Shown here: one piece after another, positions 57,027-64,000 of the stretch
Numbering within the stretch: position 1 is the first letter of the stretch
Layout: every line of letters begins with the position of its first letter
DNA from: Actinomadura rudentiformis
Lineage (GTDB): Bacteria > Actinomycetota > Actinomycetes > Streptosporangiales > Streptosporangiaceae
NCBI RefSeq assembly: GCF_008923185.1
Contig: NZ_WBMT01000031.1
Location: forward strand, 79,870-143,869
DNA: 64,000 nt
Direction: 5' to 3'
Position numbers and translations under genes: made by a program
The notes under the pieces: model-generated
The model's database searches: none
What the model was told of the DNA's origin: nothing
The model's input: only the letters and a program-made list of their open reading frames with translations

Positions 57027-58052
57027 TCAGGCTTGATTGATCGAGTCCTCGGCCGGTATCGGTGAACGCTCGGCCGTGAAGACGTGCACGTAGGGGGAGT
57101 GGGGACGTACTGATCCGTCGGCGGCCGCGCGCGCCAGGGCGAGCGCGCCGTCCGCAGAGGTCCCGTGCGGCTGGACGAAGCGGGCGGCGGGCAGCATCAT
57201 CCGGATCGTGTCCTGGAAGGGCTCCATGAGGAGGCCGGCCGCCTCGAAGAGCCGGCCGCCCCAGGAGAAGAGCGGATCGAGCCCCGACGCGGCGGCCACC
57301 GCGGTCTGCCCGAGCTGGCGCCCCGCCTCGTTCCAGATCTGCCGGGCGACCGGATCCCCGGCGCGCGCCGCCTCGGCGACCAGAGGGGTGAACGACGCGA
57401 GCAGGTGGGCCGCCGAGTCCGACTCGTGAACGAGCGCCACCAGATCCAGGGGGTGGCCGAAGCGCGCGGTCATGTGGTCACGCAGGGCGGGCGACCCGCC
57501 GACCCGGCCGTCGTGCGCCCGCAGGGCGGCGTGCAGGCCCTGCATGCCGATCCAGGCACCGCCGCCGTGGTCACCGAGCAGATACCCCCATCCGTCGGAC
57601 TGGTTCCAGGTGCCGCCGAGGTCGGTGCCGAGCGTGATGACACCGGTGCCCGCGGCCACGACCACTCCCTGCCGGAATCCGAGCGCACCGACGTGCGTGG
57701 TCACCGCGTCACCGGCGACGACGAGCGTGTCCAGGCCGAAACGGTCCCGGAGGCCGCGCCACAGCGTGGCCGGGTCCATGACCAGGCCGGGCAGCCCCGT
57801 GATGCCGATCGCCATGCTCGTGAAACGACCGGCGCCGGGAGCCGCCTTCTCGATGACGGCGGCGATCTGCGGCGCGAGCCGTTCGAGGTCGACCCTGCCT
57901 TTGTCCCGAGGCACGGGCATGGCGTTCTCCCCGTGCGTGATCGTGCCCGCGTACTCCGCGCGCACTCTGATCCCTCCGCCGCCGACGTCGACCCCAACGA
58001 GGCCGGCGTGATCAGGAGGATTGGCGGGGCCGGTCAGGCCGGTCTGGCTCAT
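57027..58052 (-). CDS. N-acetylglucosamine kinase-like protein (BadF/BadG family)
   Basis: A 341-residue ASKHA-fold kinase. It shows VGVDVGGGGIRV (phosphate 1), TSMAIGITGLPGLV, VAAGTGVITLGTDLGG (phosphate 2) and GWGYLLGDHGGGAWIG, the pattern of GlcNAc kinases related to NagK. It overlaps murQ by four bases and is the last gene of the GH89-murQ-kinase operon. The expected reaction is ATP-dependent 6-phosphorylation of GlcNAc (or MurNAc) after uptake. Its N-terminus and the beginning of murQ fit translational coupling. Confidence 0.82.
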   Translation of the reverse strand: MSQTGLTGPANPPDHAGLVGVDVGGGGIRVRAEYAGTITHGENAMPVPRDKGRVDLERLAPQIAAVIEKAAPGAGRFTSMAIGITGLPGLVMDPATLWRGLRDRFGLDTLVVAGDAVTTHVGALGFRQGVVVAAGTGVITLGTDLGGTWNQSDGWGYLLGDHGGGAWIGMQGLHAALRAHDGRVGGSPALRDHMTARFGHPLDLVALVHESDSAAHLLASFTPLVAEAARAGDPVARQIWNEAGRQLGQTAVAAASGLDPLFSWGGRLFEAAGLLMEPFQDTIRMMLPAARFVQPHGTSADGALALARAAADGSVRPHSPYVHVFTAERSPIPAEDSINQA

Positions 58053-58951
58053 CGGTCACGCCCGTCCAGCGCGGCCGCTGCCGCGCGGACGCCCGGGTGA
58101 TCGTGGAGCGCGCTCTTCGCCTGCTCGGGGGAGCAGCCGGTGAGCAGCCGCAGGAGCGCCTCCGGGACATGCCCGTCGGCCTCGGCGAGCGCCGTGGCGC
58201 AGGTCGCCGCGTCGAGGCCGGTCGCGTCGGCGAGCAGGCGCAGCGCGCGGTCATCGAGCTTGGCGTTGGTGGCGACGAGGCCGACCATGAGGTTGCCGTA
58301 CGTGTGGCCGGCCTTGATCATGAGCGCGGTCGAGAACGCGTTCAGGATCACTTTGGTCGCGGTGCCCGCCTTGAGCCGGGTCGAGCCGGTCAGTGCCTCC
58401 GGCCCGGTGTCGGCGACGACGCTGATCTGGGCGAGCTCGCGCAACGGCGCCCCCGGGTTGCAGGTGACCAGCACCGTGAGCGCACCGGCGGCCCCGGCCG
58501 TGCGGAGCGCGCCGGCGACGTACGGAGTCGTGCCGGACGCGGTGATCCCGACCGCCACGCTGCCGGCGTTGAGGCCCTCGGCGTCGGCGGCGCCCATCGC
58601 CTCGGAGTCCTCGCGGTCGATGGAGGAGTCGGCGACGGCGGCCGACCCGCCGGCGAAGTGCGCGGTGAACAGGCCGCGCGGCGCACCGAAGGTCGGAGTG
58701 ATCTCTGTGGCGTCCAGCACCGCCAGCCGCCCTGACGCACCGGCGCCGAAGTAGTGCACGGTCCCGCCCCGGCCGAGCCGGAGATGCGCTTCGTCCACGG
58801 CCTGCGCGAGCGGGCCGGCCGCCGCGCGGACCGCCTCGACCGCATGGGCGTCCTCGTCGACCAGAAGGCGGAGGACGTCGCGGGATCCCAGCGTGTCGAT
58901 GTCGGTGGTGCGTGGGTTCCGGTGCTCCGTCGGTGGAAGCGCCTGTGTCAT
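58049..58951 (-). CDS. murQ: N-acetylmuramic acid 6-phosphate etherase
   Basis: A 300-residue SIS-domain enzyme that removes the lactyl ether from MurNAc-6-phosphate to give GlcNAc-6-phosphate. Hallmarks: TDIDTLGSRDVLRLLVDED at the start, VHYFGAGASGRLAVLDATEITPTFG, DSSIDREDSEAMG, VGITASGTTPYVAGAL, SRLKAGTATKVILNAFSTALMI. GAGGAG lies just before the ATG. It follows the GH89 gene with a four-base overlap. Its presence shows the operon feeds on peptidoglycan-type or other amino sugars. Confidence 0.95.
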   Translation of the reverse strand: MTQALPPTEHRNPRTTDIDTLGSRDVLRLLVDEDAHAVEAVRAAAGPLAQAVDEAHLRLGRGGTVHYFGAGASGRLAVLDATEITPTFGAPRGLFTAHFAGGSAAVADSSIDREDSEAMGAADAEGLNAGSVAVGITASGTTPYVAGALRTAGAAGALTVLVTCNPGAPLRELAQISVVADTGPEALTGSTRLKAGTATKVILNAFSTALMIKAGHTYGNLMVGLVATNAKLDDRALRLLADATGLDAATCATALAEADGHVPEALLRLLTGCSPEQAKSALHDHPGVRAAAAALDGRDR

Positions 58952-61218
58952 CGTGCTCCTCGTCGATCGTGGTCGGACGGACGGATGGGCGAGCCCGCCT
59001 GGCCCGCGTACGCGGTGACCGCATAGGCGGTGACCAGGCGGCGCGACTCCGTCGTGAGGTCGCCCAGGTCTGGCGGCGCCGGCGCCGGTCCCTCCCGCAG
59101 GAAGACCTCGGTGCGGTCGCGGAGCCGTTCCTGGAGTTCAGCCTCGTGGTCGCCGCCGGGTGTGGCGAGGGCGGCGCCGAGCCCGCGCGCCCACAACTCC
59201 CAGCGGTCGCGGTAGTACCCGCCCACGAGCCCGGCCCAGTGCCGTCCGGCGTAGTCGTCGAGCAGGGGACTGGCCGTCGGGCCCCAGGCCGTGATGATGC
59301 GGCGGGCGTTCTCCACCAGGACGTCGCGGTCGGCCGCGTTCGTGGCCCACGACAACGCCTTCGACTCCCAGCGCTGGAAGGTGTACTCGCGCCGCGCGGC
59401 CAGCATCCGTTCCAGATCGTCGAAGACGCGCAGAAACCGGCCGGCCTCCGGCGGCGCAGTCCGTTCCACGGCCTGCTCGATGACGTCGAGGTAGAGCCGG
59501 TCGGCGACCCTGGCCATGAACGCGATGCCCACCTCGGCGAGGTCGTGGCCGAGTGGCCCGTCCACGAGGTCTCGGTGGTGCTCCGCCACCTCGACCATGC
59601 GTTCCCATGCCTCCGCCAGCACGGCCGGCCGGTACCAGAGGGCCTGGTCGACCTCGGCCCGCAACTCCGCGACGGCGCCGGGCATCCGCGCGTACGAGGG
59701 CTTGGCAGTGATGACGCCGTTGAACTGCTCGGGAAAGATCCGCAGGCCGCGGGCATCGTAGATGCTCTCCACGAGCCCCCGCCAGGCGACTTGCAACGGT
59801 GCGGTCCACGCCCCCGGCCCGCCGTAGCGCCGGGTCACGAAGGCGTCGAGCCACGCGTCGACATCGGTGACCGGGTTCCATATCTGGTCGGTCACGAGCT
59901 CGAAGAAGACGGGGTTGTTGCGGGTGGCCTCCATGGCCAGGCCGAGCCCGGTGGGCGGGTCGGGCGCCGCCAGCGCGGCCTCGACCGCGGCCGGCACGCC
60001 ACGAAGATCGGCGACCGGGTCGGTGCGCCCGCCGAAGTTGAGCAGCGCACACCAGAGCCACGGCTTTCCGGCGAACTGGTCGAGGCGCTCCCACTGCGGA
60101 TCGTGCTCCGCCCACAGATCAGCCACGAGCATCCGGTCGCCGGGGATCGAGCCGAGAAAGGTGGTGACGCGCTCGTCGGTCCAGAAGCCGCGCTGGTAGG
60201 AGAACGGCCAGGCCTGCATGACCCAGGCCGCGTCCGGGTCGGCGGCGCGCAGCCCGTTGAGCGTCGCCGCCGCCACGGCTCCCGGGAAGGCCGGGTCGGC
60301 GTCGACCGGGATCATCTCGATGAACGGATCGGCGGCGTAGAGGTGATCGGTGCCGAAGAGCGCGATCTGGGCGCTGGTGATCTCGGCGCCGATCCGCACG
60401 TACAGCGGATCGGCCGGGTCCAGGACCCAGGTCTCGAACCCCTGCCAGTCGCGGCGCCCTGCCCGCGCCGATGACGCGATCTCACGCGGGACGTGCCCGG
60501 TGAAGGCCGGGAGCACGGGCGTCATGCCGAGGGCGCGTTCGCGGTCGAGGATGCGGGCGCCCAGCTCGCGGTGGCTCTCGATCCAGGACGAGGGGAGCGG
60601 GCCGGCAAAGCCGTCCAGGCAGCCCATGAACTGGAACGGCAGGTAGCCGGGCCCGCCGAGGAAGTCGCGGATCGCCTCATCGTCGAGGCCGAGGGCGGAG
60701 TAGGCGGCCCGCAGGACGGCCTCATGGCCGGTGATGGCGAGCGGCATGGTGATGCCGTGCAGGGCCATCCAGTCGATCTCGCGTTCCCAGTCGGACCAGT
60801 CCCAGTACGGCATGGTGTAGCTGAACGTACAGAAGTTGAGGTAGTAGCCCTCTTTGACCCGTGCCGAGCCCCGCCGCAGCGGGCTTTCCGGGAACGACGT
60901 CAGCGGCAACGGCAGCACGGTGTCCCAGTCAACGGACAGACCACACCGCTCCCGCAGGTAGTGATGGAGTCCGACGGACGCGCTCACCCCGTCCGTGGCG
61001 GCGACGGTGAGCACGCCGCCGCCCGCCTCGTACTCATAGCGGCGGTCCGCTTGGCAACGACGGTGCACTCCGCCGCGGCGGCCGGTGCCGTCGCGAACGT
61101 CCGTGCCGCCGAGTGCGACGAGCCGGAGCGACCCCGCGACGGGCCCGAGCACGCGCCGGGCGAGCCCGTGGACGGCACCCGCCCATGGCGGTGGCTGTTC
61201 ACCGCTGCCGGACGTCAT
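58948..61218 (-). CDS. Alpha-N-acetylglucosaminidase, GH89 (NAGLU family)
   Basis: A 756-residue enzyme cleaving terminal alpha-linked GlcNAc. It carries the GH89 text: VKEGYYLNFCTFSYTMPYWDWSDWEREIDWMALHGITMPLAITGHEAV, then LPFQFMGCLDGFAGPLP, VLPAFTGHVP, DPFIEMIPVD (catalytic Glu region), VWVMQAWPF-like AWVMQAWPFSYQ, and CALLNFGGRTDPVADL. No signal peptide is visible: the N-terminus is Gly/Pro/Ala-rich with no hydrophobic core, so it probably acts on imported oligosaccharides. It is the first gene of the operon with murQ and the kinase. GH89 enzymes are best known from animals and gut bacteria, where they act on heparan-type or mucin-type glycans. Confidence 0.92.
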   Translation of the reverse strand: MTSGSGEQPPPWAGAVHGLARRVLGPVAGSLRLVALGGTDVRDGTGRRGGVHRRCQADRRYEYEAGGGVLTVAATDGVSASVGLHHYLRERCGLSVDWDTVLPLPLTSFPESPLRRGSARVKEGYYLNFCTFSYTMPYWDWSDWEREIDWMALHGITMPLAITGHEAVLRAAYSALGLDDEAIRDFLGGPGYLPFQFMGCLDGFAGPLPSSWIESHRELGARILDRERALGMTPVLPAFTGHVPREIASSARAGRRDWQGFETWVLDPADPLYVRIGAEITSAQIALFGTDHLYAADPFIEMIPVDADPAFPGAVAAATLNGLRAADPDAAWVMQAWPFSYQRGFWTDERVTTFLGSIPGDRMLVADLWAEHDPQWERLDQFAGKPWLWCALLNFGGRTDPVADLRGVPAAVEAALAAPDPPTGLGLAMEATRNNPVFFELVTDQIWNPVTDVDAWLDAFVTRRYGGPGAWTAPLQVAWRGLVESIYDARGLRIFPEQFNGVITAKPSYARMPGAVAELRAEVDQALWYRPAVLAEAWERMVEVAEHHRDLVDGPLGHDLAEVGIAFMARVADRLYLDVIEQAVERTAPPEAGRFLRVFDDLERMLAARREYTFQRWESKALSWATNAADRDVLVENARRIITAWGPTASPLLDDYAGRHWAGLVGGYYRDRWELWARGLGAALATPGGDHEAELQERLRDRTEVFLREGPAPAPPDLGDLTTESRRLVTAYAVTAYAGQAGSPIRPSDHDRRGAR

Positions 61219-61233
61219 CGCAGGTCACACCCC

Positions 61234-61263
61234 TTGGCGAATTAGTTCCGTACGGTCCATAAT
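61234..61263 (+). promoter_or_regulatory. Promoter with embedded palindrome ahead of the ROK regulator
   Basis: TTGGCG (61234-61239) and CATAAT (61258-61263) are 18 bases apart on the plus strand. CCGTACGG, a perfect 8-bp palindrome at 61248-61255, lies in the spacer and is flanked by AT-rich arms. It is positioned to control both the ROK gene and the divergent GH89 operon. Confidence 0.5.
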
Positions 61264-61319
61264 TAATATGCTAGCGTACCGGCCACGGCACGGGTGGTCG
61301 ACGTCAGGGAGGCGGGCTC

Positions 61320-62585
61320 ATGGAGGATCTGGTCGCCGCCGGCACGCAGTTCATGCGGGAGGTCAACGCCGCCGCGATCCTGCGGAGGCTGCGGACCGAG
61401 AGCAACATGAGCGTGTCCGCGCTGGCCAAGGCCGTGGGTCTGTCCCGGCAGGCGGTCACCCGTTCCCTCAACGCGCTGGTCGAGGAGGGCCTGGTCGAGT
61501 TCGGCTCCCTGGACCGCGACTCCACCCGGGCGGGGCGGCCCGCGCAGCTCGTCCGGTTCCGGGCGGAGGCGGGCTACGTGCTCGGCCTCTCCATCAGCCC
61601 GCAGGACCTGCGCGTCGCGGTCGCCGATCTCGCCGGGACGGTCGCCGCCACCGACGTGGTGCAGCTCGGCGCCGGAGTGGGCGGCGCGGAGGCGGTGGAG
61701 GCGCTGCTGGTCACGGCCGGTCGCACGCTGGCCTCCGCCGGCGTCGCGGCCGGCGACGTGTGGTTCGCCTCGGTGGGAACGCCCGGCATAGTCGACCCGG
61801 AAGCCGGGATCGTCAAGCTCATCCCGAGCATGCCGGGCCTGGCGGGCGACATCCTCGTCCGCCGCCTGAAGGACGTGCTCAGCTGCCCGATCTACCTCGA
61901 CAACGACGTCAAACTCGCCACCCAGGGCGAGCGGTGGCGGGGCACCGAGCGGCGCGAGGACTCCCTGGTGATGGTCCACTGGGGCGAACGCGTCGGCGCC
62001 GGGATCGTGCTGAACGGCGAGCTGTACCGCGGGGCTTCCAACGACGCGGGCGACGTCGGCTTCCTGGACCTGTTCTGCGACGACCAAGGCGGCCAAGGCG
62101 ACCAAGGGACGGGCCCCACCGCGGTGCCCGCGCCGCGCCATCCGCACGGGCTCGGCCCGTTCGAGCAACGGGTCGGTGGCGAGGAGATCGTCCGCCTGGC
62201 CGTCGCGGCCGCGGAACGCGATGACGACACCGCGTTCCGGGCACGGATCGACGCCGCGGGGGAGCGCGGGTTCGACGCCGTGCTGGACGCCGTCGCCGCC
62301 GGCACGCCCGCCGCACTGGCGGCGATCGACGTGGTCGCGCGGCGCTTCGCCAAGGGCGTCAGCGTCATCCGGGCGATCCTCAACCCGCGGCTGGTGGTCA
62401 TCGGCGGCCCGATGGCCCGGTGCGGCGATCCGCTGCTCGCCGCGGTCCGCGGCCACCTGTCCGGCGAGCCGCTCGACCAGCCCGCGCTGGAGGTCTCGGC
62501 GCTCCAGGACGACGCCGTCGTCCACGGCGCGCTGCGCCACTCACTGGACGAGATCGAACGCACCAAGTTCGGCCTGCACCGCTGA
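61320..62585 (+). CDS. ROK-family transcriptional regulator
   Basis: A 421-residue NagC/Mlc/XylR-type regulator. The N-terminal winged helix (MSVSALAKAVGLSRQAVTRSLNALVEEGLVEFG, ~35-70) is followed by a ROK sugar-sensor domain: YVLGLSISPQDLRVAVADLAG, VGTPGIVDPEAGIVKLIPSM, YLDNDVKLATQGERW and the late VIRAILNPRLVVIGGPM. The usual zinc-binding Cys-rich motif of ROK kinases is not obvious. GGAGG precedes the ATG. It is divergent from the GH89 operon and 45 bases before a sugar-binding lipoprotein, and so probably represses both in response to GlcNAc or a derivative. Confidence 0.9.
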   Translation: MEDLVAAGTQFMREVNAAAILRRLRTESNMSVSALAKAVGLSRQAVTRSLNALVEEGLVEFGSLDRDSTRAGRPAQLVRFRAEAGYVLGLSISPQDLRVAVADLAGTVAATDVVQLGAGVGGAEAVEALLVTAGRTLASAGVAAGDVWFASVGTPGIVDPEAGIVKLIPSMPGLAGDILVRRLKDVLSCPIYLDNDVKLATQGERWRGTERREDSLVMVHWGERVGAGIVLNGELYRGASNDAGDVGFLDLFCDDQGGQGDQGTGPTAVPAPRHPHGLGPFEQRVGGEEIVRLAVAAAERDDDTAFRARIDAAGERGFDAVLDAVAAGTPAALAAIDVVARRFAKGVSVIRAILNPRLVVIGGPMARCGDPLLAAVRGHLSGEPLDQPALEVSALQDDAVVHGALRHSLDEIERTKFGLHR

Positions 62586-62630
62586 TCCCCCGATCGGCCG
62601 GCACCGGTATCCCGACGAAGGAGAACATCC

Positions 62631-63965
62631 ATGCGTATGACGGCACCAGCCCGCCGCCGAGCGGCGTTCGTCGCGCTCGGCGCCGCGTCGGCGCTCGCCC
62701 TGACGGCCTGCGCGGGCAGCAGCAGCCCGGACGCGGGGGCGACGAAGAACATCGACGTGTCGACGACCGTTCCCAGCGAGCCGGTGACGCTCACCATGGC
62801 CTACACCGACGACCCGCCGACCAAGGCGCTCATCGCGGGCTTCACCAAGAAGCACCCGAACGTCACGATCAAGCCCCAGCAGACGCAGTTCAAGGACTAC
62901 GTCAAGTCCATCAAGCTGTCCATGTCGTCGGGTGCGCCGCCGGACATCGCCCAGTACAACCCCGGTGCTATGAACTCCCTCGTTCCGGCCGGCCTGGTGT
63001 TGAACCTGGACCAGTGGGCCAAGGCTTACGGCTGGGACACCAAGTTCCCCAAGTCGAGCCTGGAAGTCCTCAGCTCCGACAAGACGGCCAAGCAGTTCGG
63101 CACTGGCAGCCTGTACGCCACACCTGGCGCGATGTCCGTGCTGGGCGTGTTCTACAACAAGTCGCTCCTGGCCAAGGCGGGCGTCAAGGAACCACCTCGG
63201 ACGTTGCCCGAGTTCGAGACCGCGATGCAGAAGGCCAAGGCCGCCGGTCAGGCTCCGTTGAGCGTCGGAGGGCTCGAGGTCGGCGGCTTCCAGGTCTGGA
63301 ACGCGCTGCTCAACGTCACCGGCGACGTCTCCGCCTACCGTTCCTGGGTGTACGGCCAGCCCAAGGCCACGATCGAGACCCCGGACGCGCGGAAGGCCAC
63401 CCAGACCCTGATCGACTGGGTGAAGAAGGGGTACATCCCGCCGTCGTCGAACGCCACGGCCGACACCGACGCGCAGGCCGACTTCGCCAACGGCAAGAAC
63501 ACCTTCATCATCACGGGCAACTGGACCGCCGCGATGATGGAGTCCAAGCTGAAGGACAACGTCGGCTTCTTCCTCCTGCCCTCGGCGGCGGGCGGGGCGC
63601 CCTCGGTCGCCTCGGGCGCGAGCGTCGCCTACGCCATCTCCTCCAAGACCAAGCACCCGAACGTGGCCGCCGCGTTCCTCGACTACCTCAGCTCGCCCGA
63701 AGCGGCGAAGATCCAGTTCGAGACCGGGTTCATGCCCGTCGACCCCAAGGCCGACGTCGGCGCCACGGGCCTGCGCGGGGAGATCGCCGCCGCGTTCGGG
63801 CCCGTGTCCCAGAAGAACGGGATCGTCCCGTTCCCCGACTTCGCCTCCCCGGGCATGATCGACAAGCTGACGCCGGGCGTCCAGGGCCTGATCAGCAGCA
63901 AGATGACCACCGACGACTTCCTGAGCTCCCTGCAGAAGTCGTGGGACGGACACCATGGCTCATGA
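62631..63965 (+). CDS. Sugar ABC transporter substrate-binding lipoprotein (MalE/family 1)
   Basis: A 444-residue lipoprotein; the signal peptide ends LTAC with the lipid Cys at 27. The mature part, with VTLTMAYTDDPPTKALIAGFTKKHPNVTIKPQ and DIAQYNPGAMNSLVPAGLVLNLDQW, is typical of family 1 carbohydrate-binding proteins, as is the later FANGKNTFIITGNWTAAMM. AAGGAGAAC precedes the ATG. Downstream, overlapping its end, a further frame begins, presumably the first of two permeases. Context suggests import of GlcNAc-containing oligosaccharides for the intracellular GH89 enzyme. Confidence 0.93.
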   Translation: MRMTAPARRRAAFVALGAASALALTACAGSSSPDAGATKNIDVSTTVPSEPVTLTMAYTDDPPTKALIAGFTKKHPNVTIKPQQTQFKDYVKSIKLSMSSGAPPDIAQYNPGAMNSLVPAGLVLNLDQWAKAYGWDTKFPKSSLEVLSSDKTAKQFGTGSLYATPGAMSVLGVFYNKSLLAKAGVKEPPRTLPEFETAMQKAKAAGQAPLSVGGLEVGGFQVWNALLNVTGDVSAYRSWVYGQPKATIETPDARKATQTLIDWVKKGYIPPSSNATADTDAQADFANGKNTFIITGNWTAAMMESKLKDNVGFFLLPSAAGGAPSVASGASVAYAISSKTKHPNVAAAFLDYLSSPEAAKIQFETGFMPVDPKADVGATGLRGEIAAAFGPVSQKNGIVPFPDFASPGMIDKLTPGVQGLISSKMTTDDFLSSLQKSWDGHHGS

Positions 63966-64000
63966 GGTGACGGCTCATGGTGTGACCGCGGCGGACTCCC
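63955..64000 (+). CDS. Start of a downstream gene, probably sugar ABC permease (cut by window edge)
   Basis: An ATG at 63955 overlaps the last codons of the binding-protein gene by eleven bases and opens a frame MAHEVTAHGVTAADS that stays open to the window edge. Only fifteen codons are visible, so identity rests on position: a membrane-permease gene normally follows the binding protein in this transporter class. A start at GTG 63967 is equally possible. Confidence 0.5.
   Translation, partial: MAHEVTAHGVTAADS

Noticed and set aside
62541..63956. 471-codon minus-strand frame opposite the sugar-binding lipoprotein
   Set aside because: Shadow frame; the plus-strand gene has a signal peptide, lipobox and ribosome-binding site.

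Overview
The window is high-GC DNA (roughly 70 % by eye) with dense, overlapping, codon-biased genes. SpoIIE-type phosphatase, 2-methylisoborneol, QcrB-type cytochrome b and many LacI/ROK/IclR/XRE/AraC regulators point to a soil actinomycete. The gene mix resembles Actinomadura or other Streptosporangiales, but that placement is inference. No tRNA, rRNA, CRISPR array, transposase or phage gene was seen.

Layout. 1-2510: livM (cut by the edge), livH and a solute-binding lipoprotein behind a good minus-strand promoter. 2720-8974: an FbpABC-like ferric-iron importer, divergent from an 870-residue adenylation-carrier-acyltransferase fusion. A DtxR/IdeR-type iron box lies between them, inside an apparent leaderless promoter. 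8979-12414: a SpoIIE-type phosphatase, then 2-methylisoborneol synthase and geranyl diphosphate C-methyltransferase. 12718-16316: a small membrane protein, an AraC regulator, a hemerythrin-like protein and an unaccompanied qcrB. 16381-25105: a carbohydrate region with a secreted GH78 rhamnosidase, a LacI regulator and a secreted GH32 fructan hydrolase, with palindromic LacI-type operators and a strong bidirectional terminator.

25093-44192 is the centrepiece: what looks like a complete route for 3-phenylpropionate/cinnamate-type acids. The Rieske dioxygenase (alpha, beta, ferredoxin, reductase) and dihydrodiol dehydrogenase feed the extradiol dioxygenase MhpB, the hydrolase MhpC, and MhpD-MhpE-MhpF, giving pyruvate and acetyl-CoA. 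It comes with a five-gene Liv-type importer, an acyl-CoA synthetase, an MDR reductase and a divergent IclR/XRE-cupin regulator pair. The same 17-bp operator-like motif occurs twice in each of the two divergent promoter regions, tying the blocks into one regulon.

44221-56977 is mixed: a polysaccharide deacetylase, a decayed GH36 remnant, NDH-2-like and PoxB-like enzymes, an SDR, TerC, an LtaS-like enzyme, a P450 preceded by 11-bp direct repeats, and an unknown membrane protein. 57027-64000 is an amino-sugar locus: GlcNAc-kinase-like, MurQ and a GH89 alpha-N-acetylglucosaminidase, divergent from a ROK regulator and a sugar ABC importer that runs off the right edge.
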